The translations under genes were made by a program, and so were the position numbers. Positions 24,801-39,800 of a DNA stretch of 64,000 nt are shown here, in pieces. Each line of letters starts with the position of its first letter. The stretch's first letter is position 1. The notes below the pieces were generated by a model, which was not told the origin of the DNA, did not search any database, and saw nothing but the letters and a program-made list of their open reading frames with translations. Source of the stretch: Lates calcarifer (taxonomy: Eukaryota > Chordata > Actinopteri > Centropomidae); assembly GCF_001640805.2 (NCBI RefSeq), contig NC_066856.1, positions 17,661,616 through 17,725,615 of the forward strand. The letters run 5' to 3'.

Positions 24801-27800
24801 ATCGATCTTGTTGTCATACTTACTAAGTTTGGTTGCCACGATGGAGATATTGTGCTGGGCGATGCTCTCTCTGTCAAGGAGTTCGTTCGTGGAAATCGTT
24901 CCCTCCACTGGATCAATGTCAAAGTAGCTGTCCAAGTCACTCTTCCAGTCAATGGAATACCTGAGAGAAAATGTTTGTTTAATAGCATTCATTTTCCAAC
25001 ATAAACCAGAGAATTAAACCATAGTGATTTTCCCTCAGAGCTCATGTATATGAATTAGGTGTAATATAATGTTGGCGTAGCTTTCATTACTCATTCTGAA
25101 TGGTCATTTCCACAAAATGTGCTGAGGATCGCACATACATTCCAATCTAGTAATGGGGCACATGTACTTTGGCAATGCTGAGCAAACGGTTTTCTTGGGA
25201 ACATAAATGAATTTTAGGCACGGTTGAAACCATATCAATCTCCCATGACCGATGAAGAATCAAAGGCTTAAAATATTGGTTTGGTGTCTGAGAATAGAAG
25301 GTAAGACGTCCTCTCTGCATCATCTTTGTTCTTGCCCAGTTGCTCTGAATGCAAACTGAAATACAAGAGAGATCTGAAACCAACCCGCATGCCACTGACA
25401 GCACCATTCATCATGGCATGCTATTTGATCTTAAAAGGCTATTTTTCATTAATAATTTTGTTGTCATCAGTTGAGTTCCCACAGGAGAAAACATGTTGTT
25501 GTTACTCCCCTTCACAAGAAGGTCAGAGGTTGGGGTTTTAGTGCCTTGCTCCTGGACATTTCCACAGGAATGATGCTTAATTTCTCATGGGCTTGAGTCT
25601 GGGCCTTTCAAATGAAGAACAGCCTCTCTATGCCACTATTCTGCCATTTTTTTCTTTGACATGGCAAGCTATTTCATCTTAAAAGGCTATTTCTCATTAA
25701 TATTTATCATGCTTGTTTTTCACACTATAGAGCCCCAAAGTGGACTTGACTCAGTCATTAAGAGAAAGAGGCCTTGCGTACATTCAAACCCCCAAGTCTT
25801 TTTCTGTAATGAGAACGATAATAAAACCACTTCACTAGAAATATTTTACAAGCTTTCGTTCCATCAAATTTTCAGTTTCACTTCTGATTTGTCCACGTCC
25901 TCTCCTTAACTCTGTGTTACGTGGAGCCTTGAAGTGAACATGATCGTGTCAAAATAGTTTAGTGTGAGTCTCTTTGATAAATATTACAGCCAAACTCCCA
26001 TCAAGAGTTCAAAGGATCAATGGTTTGCAATTTTTCCTCGGGGCAAAATGCTTCTTTGGGGGGGTGTTATTGGAGTTAAGCTGCTGTTGAGGTATACAGT
26101 ATGGCGCTGTGGTTAACCAGAGCATTACATGTTAAATTACAAACAGCGTATATGAATGTTTCAAAATTTCCTTGAACAAGACAACAAACCCTCGCCATCT
26201 CACCCACAACCTCTTTCAGAAACTACCTTTTCATATCATCATGTGAGACAGAAAACATCAGAAATGTTTTACTTGTTCTTGCTCCAATCCTAAGTTATCT
26301 TTAATAGAATAGAGCTCATCAACAGCCATGAGAAAGAAATCATAGATCTAAAGAGTATACTTAAGCACAGCTCAGTATTAAGAGCTGTAGATATGAAAAT
26401 TAATTACAGTGTTATCTCCTACTTTGATGCTGCAGTGATGTTAATTCAGCCCAGTGAACATTACACACAGTACACAAGGTAATTTAAGAAAAAGGGAAGG
26501 CATGTGTGAGTTTATTTTTCACAGTCATTGATTTTTAGGGTTGGTTTTGCCGCAGTAGAGCCTTTAAAGTCCACAGCCATTGTGACTCTTCAGTGTCTTG
26601 TCATTTGTGATGTTACCATTTTAGACAGAGGCCAAAAGTGCAGTCTTTAAAGCTTATTCAAACTCTAGGAAGCTCTTTAGAATCATCCAAAAATGCAGTA
26701 TTCATGATGCCCTTTTGTTTCCCTGAAGATAACTCTGCACTATACTGCTAAATAGCAGAATCAGTTGAGTCTAAAGTCTAAAAGCATAATTCCCTATGCA
26801 TGATGGGTCATTGGGTCTATTGTTTTGAAGTGAAGAATGCAAGGCTGCTCTCTGAAGGCACACAAATGAACAATGTCAGCTGTGATATTGATGAATATTT
26901 AAAGTGCCGGAGACAAAGTGGAGATCCACAGAATGGAGGGCATAAGCTTTTTGTTGTACAAATCTCTGCTTTTTCCGTTCTTTTGTTTTCTCTGGAATAA
27001 AATATTGATAATAAAACAACTCCATGCAACAGGTGCCATTTGTGTTACGCTTGAGCGGTACATTTTCGAAGAACCATTACTACAAAGCAATCTGCCTGAG
27101 CAAAAGCAGCTAATAGATTTTAAAAACAAAAGGGCTCTCATGCATTTTTTAAGAAAGCACTTCTTTTGTCTTTGCAAAAGACAGTCTATTGTTATCTACC
27201 ACTCAAGTTTTATGCTGGACGGATGTTGTGTGTGTATGAGTGTGTATGAGTGTGCATGGCAGCGGGCGCATAGTAAGACAGACAGATTGAGAAAGAAAAG
27301 GAATGACTTGCTCTGAGTATAAATCAGGAGTTGAGTCAGGCATGTCAGATCTATAAAACTGAGCAGTGAGGTTTGAATGTCTCACCTAATAATTACCAAG
27401 GAATGACCTGCAATCTACAGTTTAGTGTCTTGTAACAGTATTTTCTTTAACATTTTAAAAACAAGATGAATCAAAACCTAAGGGATTCATTTTAATGTAT
27501 AAATTAAAGTTCAGTTCCTCTGCCTCTGCAGGGCTATACTGACTCTACCATTTATATTTTTATCAGCTGTCATGTTCTATTTAGATTGTATCTATGTTAC
27601 TCAACAATGTTTTCAATGTCAACTTTTTTGTATTGCCCAAACATCAGCTTTTTTTTCTAATCTTGACAAAATTACCCTTAGCATTAACTAGTTATTTCTT
27701 GACAGCTAATTCAGGACATGGGCAACAATAAAAGCGTGGGGACAGCTTCCTCTATGTAACCTAGACCATTTTAATTATCACAAACGGTGTTGGACAACAG

Positions 27801-30800
27801 AACTTTTTAATTGTCCTTTCAATTATGTCATACCACTTTGTCCAGCTAGACAACACTACAGGCAATATGCATGGTGTTGTATAGTTCGTCGGCTACACAA
27901 AGATAAGGACAACTAAAGAATAAATAATTACCATTAATTATGTCAATCATCCACATTTAAACAGAAAGGTAATCTACAGAATATATCTTAAAATAGCTTC
28001 AAAGAATACCCCAATGCCATGGACACAGATAGCCACTCTATTATGAAAAAGAAATGACAGTTTCTTAAATCTTTCTTAGCCTTAGTGGATGTGAGCTACA
28101 GGGGATTATATGCTGTTGTATGCAAGGTTCCTTAAAATAGACAAAAGAAAGTGCCACAGTTTTTGTTAAATCCAACAGGTATGATGCAACAGTAATGAAA
28201 AATGGCATATAAATTGCAAGTAAAGCTTTTAGCCCTAAAGAGTTGCAGTTTTCAGGACATAATCTGAAATAATATTTGTTATTATTACTATTATTTTAAG
28301 TTGCCCATCTCTGTTGGCAAAAGCTGAGTGACGTCCCACAGCACTACTCTCCTAAACCATCCATTACATACAACATACAAAACATGTGATGTCAGAAACT
28401 AAGCAGAGCGTACATTACAGTGGTTGAATGGTTGGTTTAATATAGTTTTATAAGTCATTATCAACTTAAGTGAGATATTATCTGCACTCTCAGCAGATAA
28501 TATCAGCAAGAATATTACTATCATTTTGATTGTGCAGATATCAGGTGCAAAGATGCATATATGGGGCTACTAATAATGTTAGAATATTCTCTGTTGCACA
28601 ACATCAGCAACAACTCCTGATCTGCCAAGAGCTGATGCTAGTGGGATTATACATGACAGTGTCAAATGTTCTACATAGATTGATTAGTCCTCAGGCTGAT
28701 GAGTAAAACTGACAATACTCTCAAGATTAAAGCCATGATGACATTGATGAATGGAGACCAGAGACATTGATGAATGGATTAGAGCTCTAAAACCTTCAAT
28801 CACTGGTTGCAGTATCACAGTACTTCTCCCTTTGGCTCTTTCATCCTCGCAGGGATAACAGGGAAGGTTTGATTGAGGATGAAGATGTTCAGTTCAATTC
28901 AGTTTTATTGATATAGTGCCGAATCACAAAGAAGTCATCTCAAGGCACTTTTCATATAGAGCAGGTCTAGACCGTACTCTTTAGATTATTATAATTACAG
29001 AGAGAGACCAAACAGTTCCCACCATAAGTGAGCACTAGGCAACAGTGACAAGGAAAAAGTTCCTCTTAAGAGGCAGGAACCTTGAGCAGAACCAGACTCG
29101 GGTTCAGTACATTCAGATCCAGACCTACATTATCCACAATGTTTTTATTGATATAACACATAGCACTTCTTTTTGGGGGGATAACAACTGTACACTATTG
29201 TCTACAAAACACCAACAACACAATCAGATAATCCAAACGCAGTTAGTGTAGTTTCTCAGTTAAATCAGACTGTGTCAGTTCATTCGTTTTTGACCTCTCT
29301 CTTTATCTGAATATTTTAGAACAGAAAGGGAAGTGCAATCAATTTATGCATTATTTTCTTAAAATTTTAGGGAAAATATACAGTAAATTATTTAATGATT
29401 TTTTTCTGGGATTTTCATGTTTGGCTTGTCTGTGAAAGTCCATAGTTAAAATGGACTTGATAAATCCACTGAAACTTCAGATGAATCATTAAAAGGGTTG
29501 AAAAGGGATGAAATATGTATATTTTTTTACCAACAGAGCTAGACTCCAATATATCCACAAATGAACCATCTCTAATTATTAAGCATTCTGATGCCCCATC
29601 AGGTCCTTATAAATTCCATTTAGGTTGGGAATTTCAACCATTTGCAAAACCCAAACTTTAAAAGGTTATATTTTTTCCACTAATTATGCACTTAATGCCG
29701 TATATCAATGCTAATGTGGTTTTGCTTGGATAAATTAGATCACTTTGCCTATGACTGAGATGTAACAAACCCGATTCAAACATTTTGATACAACACCATC
29801 ATATAAAACTGTATGCAGAAAGTTATGTGTACAGAGTTTATTGTTTTAGACAGAGGAGTTTAACTTTACCTGACTGGACTGCTGCTGGCATCTAAGTCCT
29901 GTGCCGTCACTGCTCCAATGATGGTGCCTGCGGGTGTGTCCTCATACACATCCATCACATACGAGGGCTTATTGAACACCGGGGGCTCGTCCACATCCAA
30001 AACGTTAATCTTCACTGTTGCTGTGTCTTTGAAGGCCCCAAAGCTCTGAAATCGTGGATCCAGGTGAGCATTGGAGGCATCAACCTTAAAGGTGTATGCC
30101 TTCTTGGTTTCATAGTCCAGGGGCTACAAAAAGACAGAAAAAGTACAGTTAAAGTTTCTTTTACACTCACAGTTTATTTTCAAATCGTAATCATGTCATG
30201 GTCTAGAACGTGTCGGCACTCCTGCTGTAATTTACTTTCTCTGTAGTGTTCATCCTGTACAAGCTAAGTGCTCTTGAGGAAACGTTGTAACTGAATATGA
30301 GCATCCGTGTTGACAGCAGTTTGCCCTTCGTTTTTGTTATTCTAGCATTTTCAAGGATGAGTAACTGCTATCAGATGTCAACACCAGCCTACTCATATTC
30401 CAGTATTTGGGTGATTTCCAATGTTTATGTTGTCACACAAAACATTCAAATAGCATTGTTCTCACCTGCATAAAAAGCAGAAATGAAGTAAACACATTTG
30501 TAAAACCACTCGCAGATATGATATCACCAGTGAGTATCTTTGCTGTTTAAATGAAAGTCAAAAGTAGAGTGGTGCCTATTTCACAAGAGATTCACAGGTT
30601 AATGTTTTGCTCTGCCAGAGTAAGAAAGTCAAGCTGCGCTTACTTGGTTCAGCAGAACCTCACCTCTTTACCACACTTCTTCAGACAACAGCATACGGGT
30701 TCATATGTTCTACCCCCTCAAGCTTCTGACATATCAGCTCAGGGTCAATTAGTCAAAAGCGAGGGGAGGAATTGGCATCCTCGGCATGTCTGCTGCTGAG

Positions 30801-33800
30801 GTGTAAACATCCAACAGCAGTGACACCCGTGTTCGTGCTTCTGCCTGTCTCCTGCCCTCTCATGTGTGACCGACCGTACTTGGCGAGCTTGCAGCCAGTC
30901 ATGCTCCACTGGCCTGGAGTCACATGAGAGACATTCCTTTCTGTGTATTTCAAATTGACTAACATGTAACCACTATGGCAGCAATGCTATCTTTCTGCCC
31001 CAGGACTTGGGCTTCTCTGGCATGTTGTTCCAAAAGACACCAAGTGAAAACAGCTGGTAATAGCACTGTGAAATGTGCTTATGCGGAGAGACAGTGAATG
31101 TGAGATTGGAGGTGCACTGGAGGATGTAGAAAAAAGCTTTTTTGTGATGTAAGATAAATATAACCAATCATCTGTCCAAATTAAATGCACATGAATTAGC
31201 GATATAATTAGAGTCCAACCACTGGAAATGATCAGAGGCTGTGCAGTCATGATTTCACAGGGATAGCAGATGCTTCTCAAGCCCTCTGCCTCTCCTCCAT
31301 CTCCATGGTTTCGCAGCCTTTCTGCTACAGCAGGTGTCCGTTAAAACAAAAAAAAGAGAGAGAGTGAGAGCTATGTGAAGGCAAGCCAATCTGAAAGCAA
31401 TCATTGACCATCAACCATCATGATTGGTTTGATTACAGTGCGCCAGATGCAACTGGCTAGGCACAGCTATAAGATCCTTCAACAGGAAATACACGCTGTC
31501 CCTTTCAATCTTTTTCAAGAAGTGACAACACTGGAGAAGAACAAGCTTTCCAAAGCAACAGTCCAGTACAAAAACTGATTTTATTGTAGGTGTCATTCAA
31601 ATGCTGATCCCTGCAATCAAACCAAAAGACTTCCTGCCAAGCTACACCTACAAAGTGGTCTAAAATGTACAGCAGTCATTATTTCAGTTCTCCTGAGCTC
31701 CCTGCTGGTTCCTGTGAATTTCTGGAAATCAGCATCAAAGGAAACTCTATGTACTTTTCTTCACAAAGTACAAGTTTTATCATCTATATATTATCAACAC
31801 ATTCTCACTATTTGGAGTTTATGTAATGAAAAAAACAAAGCAAATAACACACAAATAAATGGGAGGCCCACTTGCACCATGCATCATATTGTGCCTGGAC
31901 TGGTGCATGTATACAGCCATACATAGCTCAGCTGAAATACGCACACAGGAGGAGGAAAGGCAATGCTGGGGAGATGGACAGCAGGAGGTGTATACCAGGC
32001 CTCATTAGGCAAAGTCTCACTGGGGACAAGGAGAAGCACCGCTTTCCATCTCAACATGCTGCATCACCACAATTAGGATAGAGGCCCAAACTCTCACCCT
32101 TTATAACTGTCTAATTTTCATGTAATCCTCAGCTAGCCAATGACAGGGACTTGTGGAGTGTGATGGGGAAATGCTCTTTTCACGCAAAGACTTTGCAGTT
32201 TTGACACAAATCTCCTTGCAACCACAGCTGGCCTGGAGTTCCAGTTGACAAATAATTGTGTGTAAATAATGCCTTAATTTAAAACAGCTGAGCATGAGAA
32301 ATATTATTTAGGTGCAGATGGATTCAGTAATATTAAAAGTGACTGCTTTTCATAGAACTAACTTCACTCTGACCCAAGAAGCACTTTTGCCTTCATAGGT
32401 CTCAAACATATACATTGCTTTAACTCTAAGTTGCTATAGCAGGCTGATTCTGCAATAAAAATCCAAAACACAGCTACATATTTGGTCAAAACTGAGTTAA
32501 AACCTGTTTGGAATGCCCTCTATAGATTGCCATCACACTTAGAGCACTGCCTGGCTCACTGCTAGCTAATAAGCTAACATTATCAGCAAACCCAAACAGA
32601 GTATTTTTGTCTTCAGTTCCTCTAATACAGCCACCAGAGGGCATATGATGTGACAAATGTCTGTGCTGAATGATCTTCCACATTTTAGGGTCTCCAGACC
32701 TATTTCAAGTGATTTTGTACAGTTATTTATTGTTACACAGCCACTCATTATAAAAATTACGTAGTTCATTTGACATATTTATCCAGGCTAGTACACACTG
32801 TAGTATTTCATCAAGATTGAAAGGTTTTGCTAGTAAAGGTACTCATTAAATTGCAGCAAAGAAAAGAGATGACATTGCAGGAACAAATTGTAGCTCATTT
32901 ACTCAGTAGATGGAGGAGGGAGAGGCCTCTGTGACACCAGTGAAACAATGCATGGGCTGCTATATGATTAACTGTCATGCAAAGCCCACAGATTAATTTA
33001 CATATTCTGTTTTTGGGTGAAAAAATACTAATGTTGAGAGCTTTACTGCCTTTTTAATGTGTCTGAGATGCAGGACAGTCCAAGTGTGTCTGGGATATCG
33101 GTTATTAAATAGGAATAAAATGAGGCCAGGAGGGGGTAATGAGAAACTCTGAGTTAATGAGAAGACGTGCTAATGTGTCAACACTTGACTTGGGGAGAAT
33201 CAAATCAGATCTGGAGGCCATAGGGGAAATTTCCCAGGAAGGAAAAAATGGCCATTCACTCTCTGCAAGTATCATTTTTCGTTTTTTCCACTTCCTCGAA
33301 GATGACCTACTTATTCCTCAGAACCAGTGCTGTGTGAGTAACTATTACCCATATCCACACATGTATTAAGCCTAAACAAGTTGCATACACCTATGCGTGT
33401 TCAATTACACGTTTCAAGTGTCTCATTATAGCTTCAGTTGTTATGCACCTTTTATGGGTTACTGTGGACACAACAAGGAAGTGTATCAGCGGTGGAATTT
33501 GTAAGGAGGACAGACCGAGTTCCTCTCATGTCAGTGCTGCTGCTCTTCAACATCACAACAGAACACACTTGAAATTCTAGACATGGTGCCGCGCCCTTTG
33601 ATATGTAAATGTGCACCTTCATTGCACTGGCAGTGATACTGAATGAAGGAACTTTTTTTTCTTGCCAATTGAACCTGTTATGTTCCAAGGGAATTTGTTA
33701 ATTCAGAACAGGGGACTAATCAAGGCATCACAGTCTCCCTGGTACAGTATTATACTTCACACACATCAAAAAGTCCTTACGTCGTCAGATTCACATGTGT

Positions 33801-36800
33801 GAATATAGGACAATGAATGTGCTTGTTGACAGTTTATAGCGATATAATAAGACCAAATCCATAAACTGAAATATGCTTCTCACTTGATACTTAGGTCTGT
33901 TTCTGGTTGCCCCCCTCACAGTTTGCTGCACAGTATAAAGTGTTAGTTGCAGCTGTTTTTTTCAGCTTGGTGGTTATTTTGGGGCTGGGAGAAGCAGGAT
34001 GATATGCATATTTAATAGGTTCTCAGTTTGTTTGTGTGTTCTGCTCAGTAGTACAATAGAGTTCAATATTCTTTTCAAACCTCCACCACGCTCATCCACT
34101 AATATGGAGAACGGTCCTCTGCCAACACCCATGGGTGAATCTAGTTTTTCCCTTGAAGAATCATTATCACAGCACAGCAAGTCATTAGCAGGCTGATTTC
34201 ATTTGTTTTTGCTGAACACAGGTATTACCTGAAGAGGCTGATGATTAAATAGGGTGAAAAATACTGAAAATGTTGTTTAACCTGTGATATGCAGAGCGGC
34301 CTTAAATCCATTTAACCACAGTATTATATATTTACAATACAACTTATGAATCATTAACACCCCCTCACATGATATATCCTCTGAGAGCAAATCAAAGCTA
34401 AGCCAAACATGCCTGGAATATCACACATTTCTAATTGCAGCTGTGCAAGCCAATTTATTCCTCCAAACAGAAACATTACGGCCATGTCTGGATGCTTAAT
34501 TCTAGTGAGGCCAAAACCTCTTGATCCCACATGACAGCACCCATCATCAAATCAGCTAAAGATTTGCCTGTTGGGTTGCAGTAAGCTCTAATAGTCCTAA
34601 CAGTGCTCAATAAGCTAAACTCATCATTTCTGGATGCAAAGCCACTTCAGTGGGAAAATTACACAGATTCACAGATAGGCAATTATGACTCAGTAGTTTG
34701 AGTCTGGCCTAATATCTCTGTTGTGAATGAATGAACCAAGTAAAGGTCACTGCAGTCATTGACTGACAGTTCAGCAAAATTCTGCCATGCAGAAGAATGC
34801 TGAAGACCTCTAGCCACCATTGTGCCATCAGCAGTCAACTGACCACAGAGCACAATGAGCTTATCATCAGTAGAGAAAAGCTTACATGCCCCAGAGAGCC
34901 ATTTGATGTCTCTCGGAATACCAGGGGGTCCTAACACTGTGGAGAAGAGATGCTCACTTTATTGTGCTGCCATCAGTCACATCGGTTTGTGTCCTTGGCT
35001 GCCTCGAAGCATCTCCATCCCCCCAGTGCTCACAACAGTGGAGTGCCATCTGAGAGCCTTGCCAGCAGCCCTGTCCACACTGCAGCCGAGTGGAGTGACT
35101 GCGAAAGACTCGCACTGCCACTCTTAATAGGACAGGGTTAGCCATGGGATGAGCCCCGAGACACTAGTTTAATCTATTACACCCACGCCTCCCCAGGCCA
35201 CCAGAGAGAAGGCACTTCATCGGCTCCAAGCAGCACCTCAGCCTCCTCTTTGTCACTCTCTCTACTCTTTTTCTCTCTTTGTGCTCACACACGGCACATG
35301 CATACGCAGGCATACACAAAGACATGCACACACATTGCTCCCTGCTTGGTGAGGCGTTATTCGTCTGTGTTGGGCATCTAGATCTCCTGCTGTTCTGAGG
35401 TATTGTTTCCGTCTTTCCTCCTTCTTTCGACTCCTTTCACACCAGGGCCTAAAATAACTCATTTCACCTCCCACTGAAACATTCAGCACTATAATCAATA
35501 GATAAGTTTCAACTCCTGTCTGAGAGGTAAGACTCAGTTGGTATCATGACACTGAACAAGTTCTTAGATACAAAGACTATCAGTTTTAAGCTATAATATC
35601 CTGCAATTACCCCATGGCAATATAGAGATTATAAGTACAGTATGTTTCAGATGGTTTTCTCAAGGTAAAGACATATTGTTATTTCAAAATGTATGAATGT
35701 GTCATTATGTAAACGTCATCAGACAACAACCCATTGTGTTCTTTAGTATTCAACCAACATTTCTCACAGTTTTCTGGCCTTCGGTCAAGTTAGCAGTTTG
35801 TTCATTACTTTTTTTACTGCCTGGTAGTATCTCATCAAGACTGGAAACGGCAGTAACAGCTTCCATTCTCCGAAATGATTTACTGTTCAAACAGCCCAGT
35901 AATGACATTTCTGATAGAGAAATTAGACTGCAGTCACTGTCTGGCTTTAGTGAAATTAAGTTCTTAATTGATGGCAGGAAGGATGAAAAAGGCGCCTTGC
36001 CTCAGTACTGCCAATGGCTCTGACTTTGGAGAAGTTTAAATAGGGCCACATTTGAGCTGAGGCAGCCCAGGCGATTAGTGGCATTTGCTTTGTATGCAAA
36101 TGTTTATCACTTTTGTACTCTCCTGGTGACAAGCTCTTTTCTTAAATGTCATGCAACACTATAACATTAATCACTTGAATGTAGGAAGTAGGAAAAAATG
36201 TCACCTTATACTAGCTGGGCAAGTCACTTTTAGTCATTAAAAAATCAGTTTGCACTGTTAAATCAACTACATACTTGTATAATACCTCAAAACATCCACC
36301 TGGTCCAGGATCAGTATGCTAGGACTAGAGTCAGTAATTCTATATAATTTTTTTAAAATCAAATTTGCTGTAATCTGTTTCCCTCCATTGTTCTGAAAAC
36401 TATAAACAGTTAATAAAGTGTACTTTGAAGTAAATGGGGGTTGATTTTGGACACAATAACCTACCAGCACCTTAAAAACCAACATCGTCATGACAAATGA
36501 TGACTCTGAAAACCAGAGCAACAACCACAAGCCCTGGTAAATTGACTGCATTCAGTACTTTTCAACCCCAGGAGGACAAAGTCCTTTACGTTGTGCCTCT
36601 CATTCCCCCAGGCCTATCCACTGGGAACAATTGGAGTTCAGTGTCATGCTCAAGGACACATGGACAGGAGAAGTCAGGGATCCAAACACCATCCTGAGTC
36701 ACAGCTGCCCAATCAAAATTGAGCATGCCGCACCATAGCAACCACTGTGATCACCTAAGGCTGCAACACCTTAGCAACAAACCTAGAAATAACCACATAA

Positions 36801-39800
36801 CATCTTAGCTGCACCCTTTTTTTACTTTTACTTCATAGTCAAGCACATATAACTTTTCTTCAAAAATACACATATTAGAACTGAATACCAGTGGTTTTAG
36901 TGTACATACATCAGTTTAAAGTATACAAGTCACCTGCACTTCTCTACATTGTTTATGGAACCCCTATGACACTCTAGGGCATTGGATTTGGAGGCAGTGC
37001 CAGAGGTCTGCAGCAAACTCTCTTTATTGAATGCACTGTGGGCGCTGGGGGTGTGAGGAGATAGCCCTGTATTAAAATGGGTTCCCTGAATGTGAGCCAG
37101 CAACTATAATGCCACACATGCTGTCATTAAACAATGCTGTTCCTTTAGGCTTAGAACAGCAAATTTCAATTACGCATATCTGCCATCTTTTATTCTCCCA
37201 GGAGGAGGTAAATAAACATGCAAATCGACAAACGACATTTAATCTGACTAACAATTCTCTTACCAACACAACCCAAGGTCATCATTCTGACACTCTCAGT
37301 GTGTGGGAGTGCTCTTGTTCTCCATACACTGTATGTAGAGCAGTGTTTGAATATGGCTGTGTCCTTCCACGTGCCTTTTCATGTACAGTATGTCGCTCCG
37401 TGTGCACACATTTTGTCTGCATGTTTCCTTGGGAATTCATTGGTGGATTTACCTATTGTCTCCCATAATCTTATGTTTTGCAGATGGGATATGCAAACCC
37501 CCTCCATGCCTCTGTGCTTTTTTTTCCTCTCTCTCCCTGTGTATCAGCAGACTGGGAAACAGATGATCATCCTTTGAACCCATTACTCAGCCTGATCCTC
37601 TTATCATAACCAACCTTCCCGAGTCTCTAATTTGGGGTCTGCCAAACTCTGCTCTGTGCACAATGTAGCTTTCGTCTCTGTCCTGCTGTGTTTTTTCGAC
37701 ATGTGTGTGAGGGAGGCGAGTCAAAAGAGAAAGAGAAAGAGAAAGAAAGAGACAGAGAAAGAGGGAGAGGGGAAGAGAGAGGGATTGTCTGCACACATTT
37801 GCACACCTGTCTCTGGGGATATTCTACCAGTCTGAAATAAGACAAGTCTGTGGGCGGGTCAGTATTCTGGGAACACAGTGAACAACTCATAAAGCCTTCA
37901 TCTCCAGCTACCTACTCCCCACACCTTTCCAAAGCATGGCTCATTCTTTCTCCCCTCTCTTCCTTACTCTGTCCATGTCCTTCCAATATCACAATCTCAC
38001 ATGTGTAGGGTCACATGTTGTTTATCAAATTACACTGAGGGTGGGGGGGGGGCTTGGTCAGTTAAAGGGGCTCAGAATGTCCCCTATCAACACTGGCTTT
38101 GTGCAGTAGTCCCTCACTGCAGGGAATATGTCACACTGCCTCATTGTTGTTATGGCAGCATATCAAACACTGGAAGTAAAACAATTAGAGGAAAGATGTA
38201 TCCTCGCCATCCATCGAGGGTATACATGATATAAACAAATAACTGTCTTCATTTACATCATAATTGCTTTCTGTCTCATTCTGTTATTCCATTACTGCCA
38301 AAAGAAAAAGGTCACTAAACAGTGATGTATAGCCATGACTGTAAGCCCCATTCATACATCCAGTACATAGAATATACACATACACACATGATTTACACAA
38401 AAAAGTGTTCATACACACATGTACATAGAGTACTGAGGGAGCTCTTACACTGGGAATCAATTACTCACTCAGCTGCATATTTTTGGGGATCAAAGGATCA
38501 CACACCTTTGTGTGCTTGTGTGCTGGGGCATGTACTAAAAATGTACCAGTTAACGAATACCTCAGTCTGATACATCAGAAAAACAAATGCAGATTTGCAT
38601 TCCCCCAAAGAACATTTTAGACACTTACATCAGAAATACCCTAAAAGGCACAAACCAGATAGAATTGGCTTCACATTTTTTTCTCTTACTTTTGCAATCA
38701 GATGAAATATACGCTGTCTGCCTGAAATGAAACAACAAGTGACAAAAACAGATATATTACCACTCCTTAACAGTATTATGTGAATCTGCATGGCAAGGGT
38801 GAGATTTAATGAGAAGCCCACTTTTTTAATCTTCCAGAAGTGAATTTGTGAGTAAAGCTGCTAAGTTTTGGAAGACGTCTGATGGTATTTTCACTTTCAG
38901 GTTTGGTGATAAATGTTGTTTTGTGCATTCAAAATGTAACGTGAATGAATTATGTGAATGTATGACTGTTTTTTTTTTCTTTTTTGAGCCATCCATCCAC
39001 CCTAAACCTCTCTCTCAGACTTTGTTGTTCCATATACTACCCGACTTCCCTTTTTGCTCCTGTCATAATTACAAAGGCCACAAGAGGTCATCTAATAATA
39101 AAATGTAACTATGGCTCATAAGCTGTTTGCACAGATGACCTATGGGGTCGTTTTTGTTTTGTTATTGTTTCTTCACATAGGGACAGTCCCTGTATGACAG
39201 CAACAGCCTGAAACTAATAAAAATGAGATATCTATTACTAGTAAATAATAATGTTTGTAATGCTCTAACAAAAGGATTGCTGGCATGATAAAGCAGAATA
39301 AAATGTTAGTAAAGTTATGACTTTCCTTTCTTTTGTTACCTTTCCTTGTGCAATATTTTCATACTAAAAGTATACATTTATGCATATTTGAAACAATGAC
39401 ACAAATCTCAAGTGCCAGTTTGTAAACAAAAATCAAACAGCATTTTGGAAAAATAAGAAGAGAACTCTACAGAAAAGGAATCCACCTCACTGGACAACAA
39501 CAACAATCTCCACTCTTTGACATTTTCATTTTTTCTCCTTTGTCATATTGCAGAGACATTTTGTGACTGTTGCATTATGCAAACTTGCTCTGCAGTTTTT
39601 TTCTTTTCTTTGGAACCTCAATAGCTCTGACAACAAATGGCATTTAAACTCACCACAGGGGTCTACTGTATCCTGCCAAAGGGAAATGCAGTACAGATCA
39701 TGAAGGAATGAGTATGCAAGGGCTTGTGTGAGCAAGTCCGTCTGAGTACGTAACACTGCAGCAGGTTGAAAGCCTCTGTTTCTGTATGTTTGCCTGCATG

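Larger units (their letters stand above)
21348..24823 (-). other. cdh12: cdh12 intron (3476 nt)
   Basis: GT-AG, phase 1. It carries a tRNA-like SINE head near 21.54 kb and a short CA repeat at 24111-24126. I see no exon or other gene in it. Confidence 0.85.
24961..29869 (-). other. cdh12: cdh12 intron (4909 nt)
   Basis: GT-AG, phase 2. It contains a diverged 248-bp tandem duplication at 25.4-25.7 kb and one interspersed repeat at 28888-29107. The remainder is AT-rich without supported features. Confidence 0.85.

Noticed and set aside
24690..24823. Cys-rich extension of the EC4 exon reading frame
   Set aside because: It lies beyond a strong GTAAGT donor and does not match the family; it is intron.
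29045..29251. 68-codon plus-strand ORF
   Set aside because: It lies largely within a recognised teleost interspersed repeat and its flank.
37587..37890. Ser/Leu/Phe-rich and Lys/Glu-rich ORFs on opposite strands
   Set aside because: Both are translations of a GA-rich low-complexity tract.
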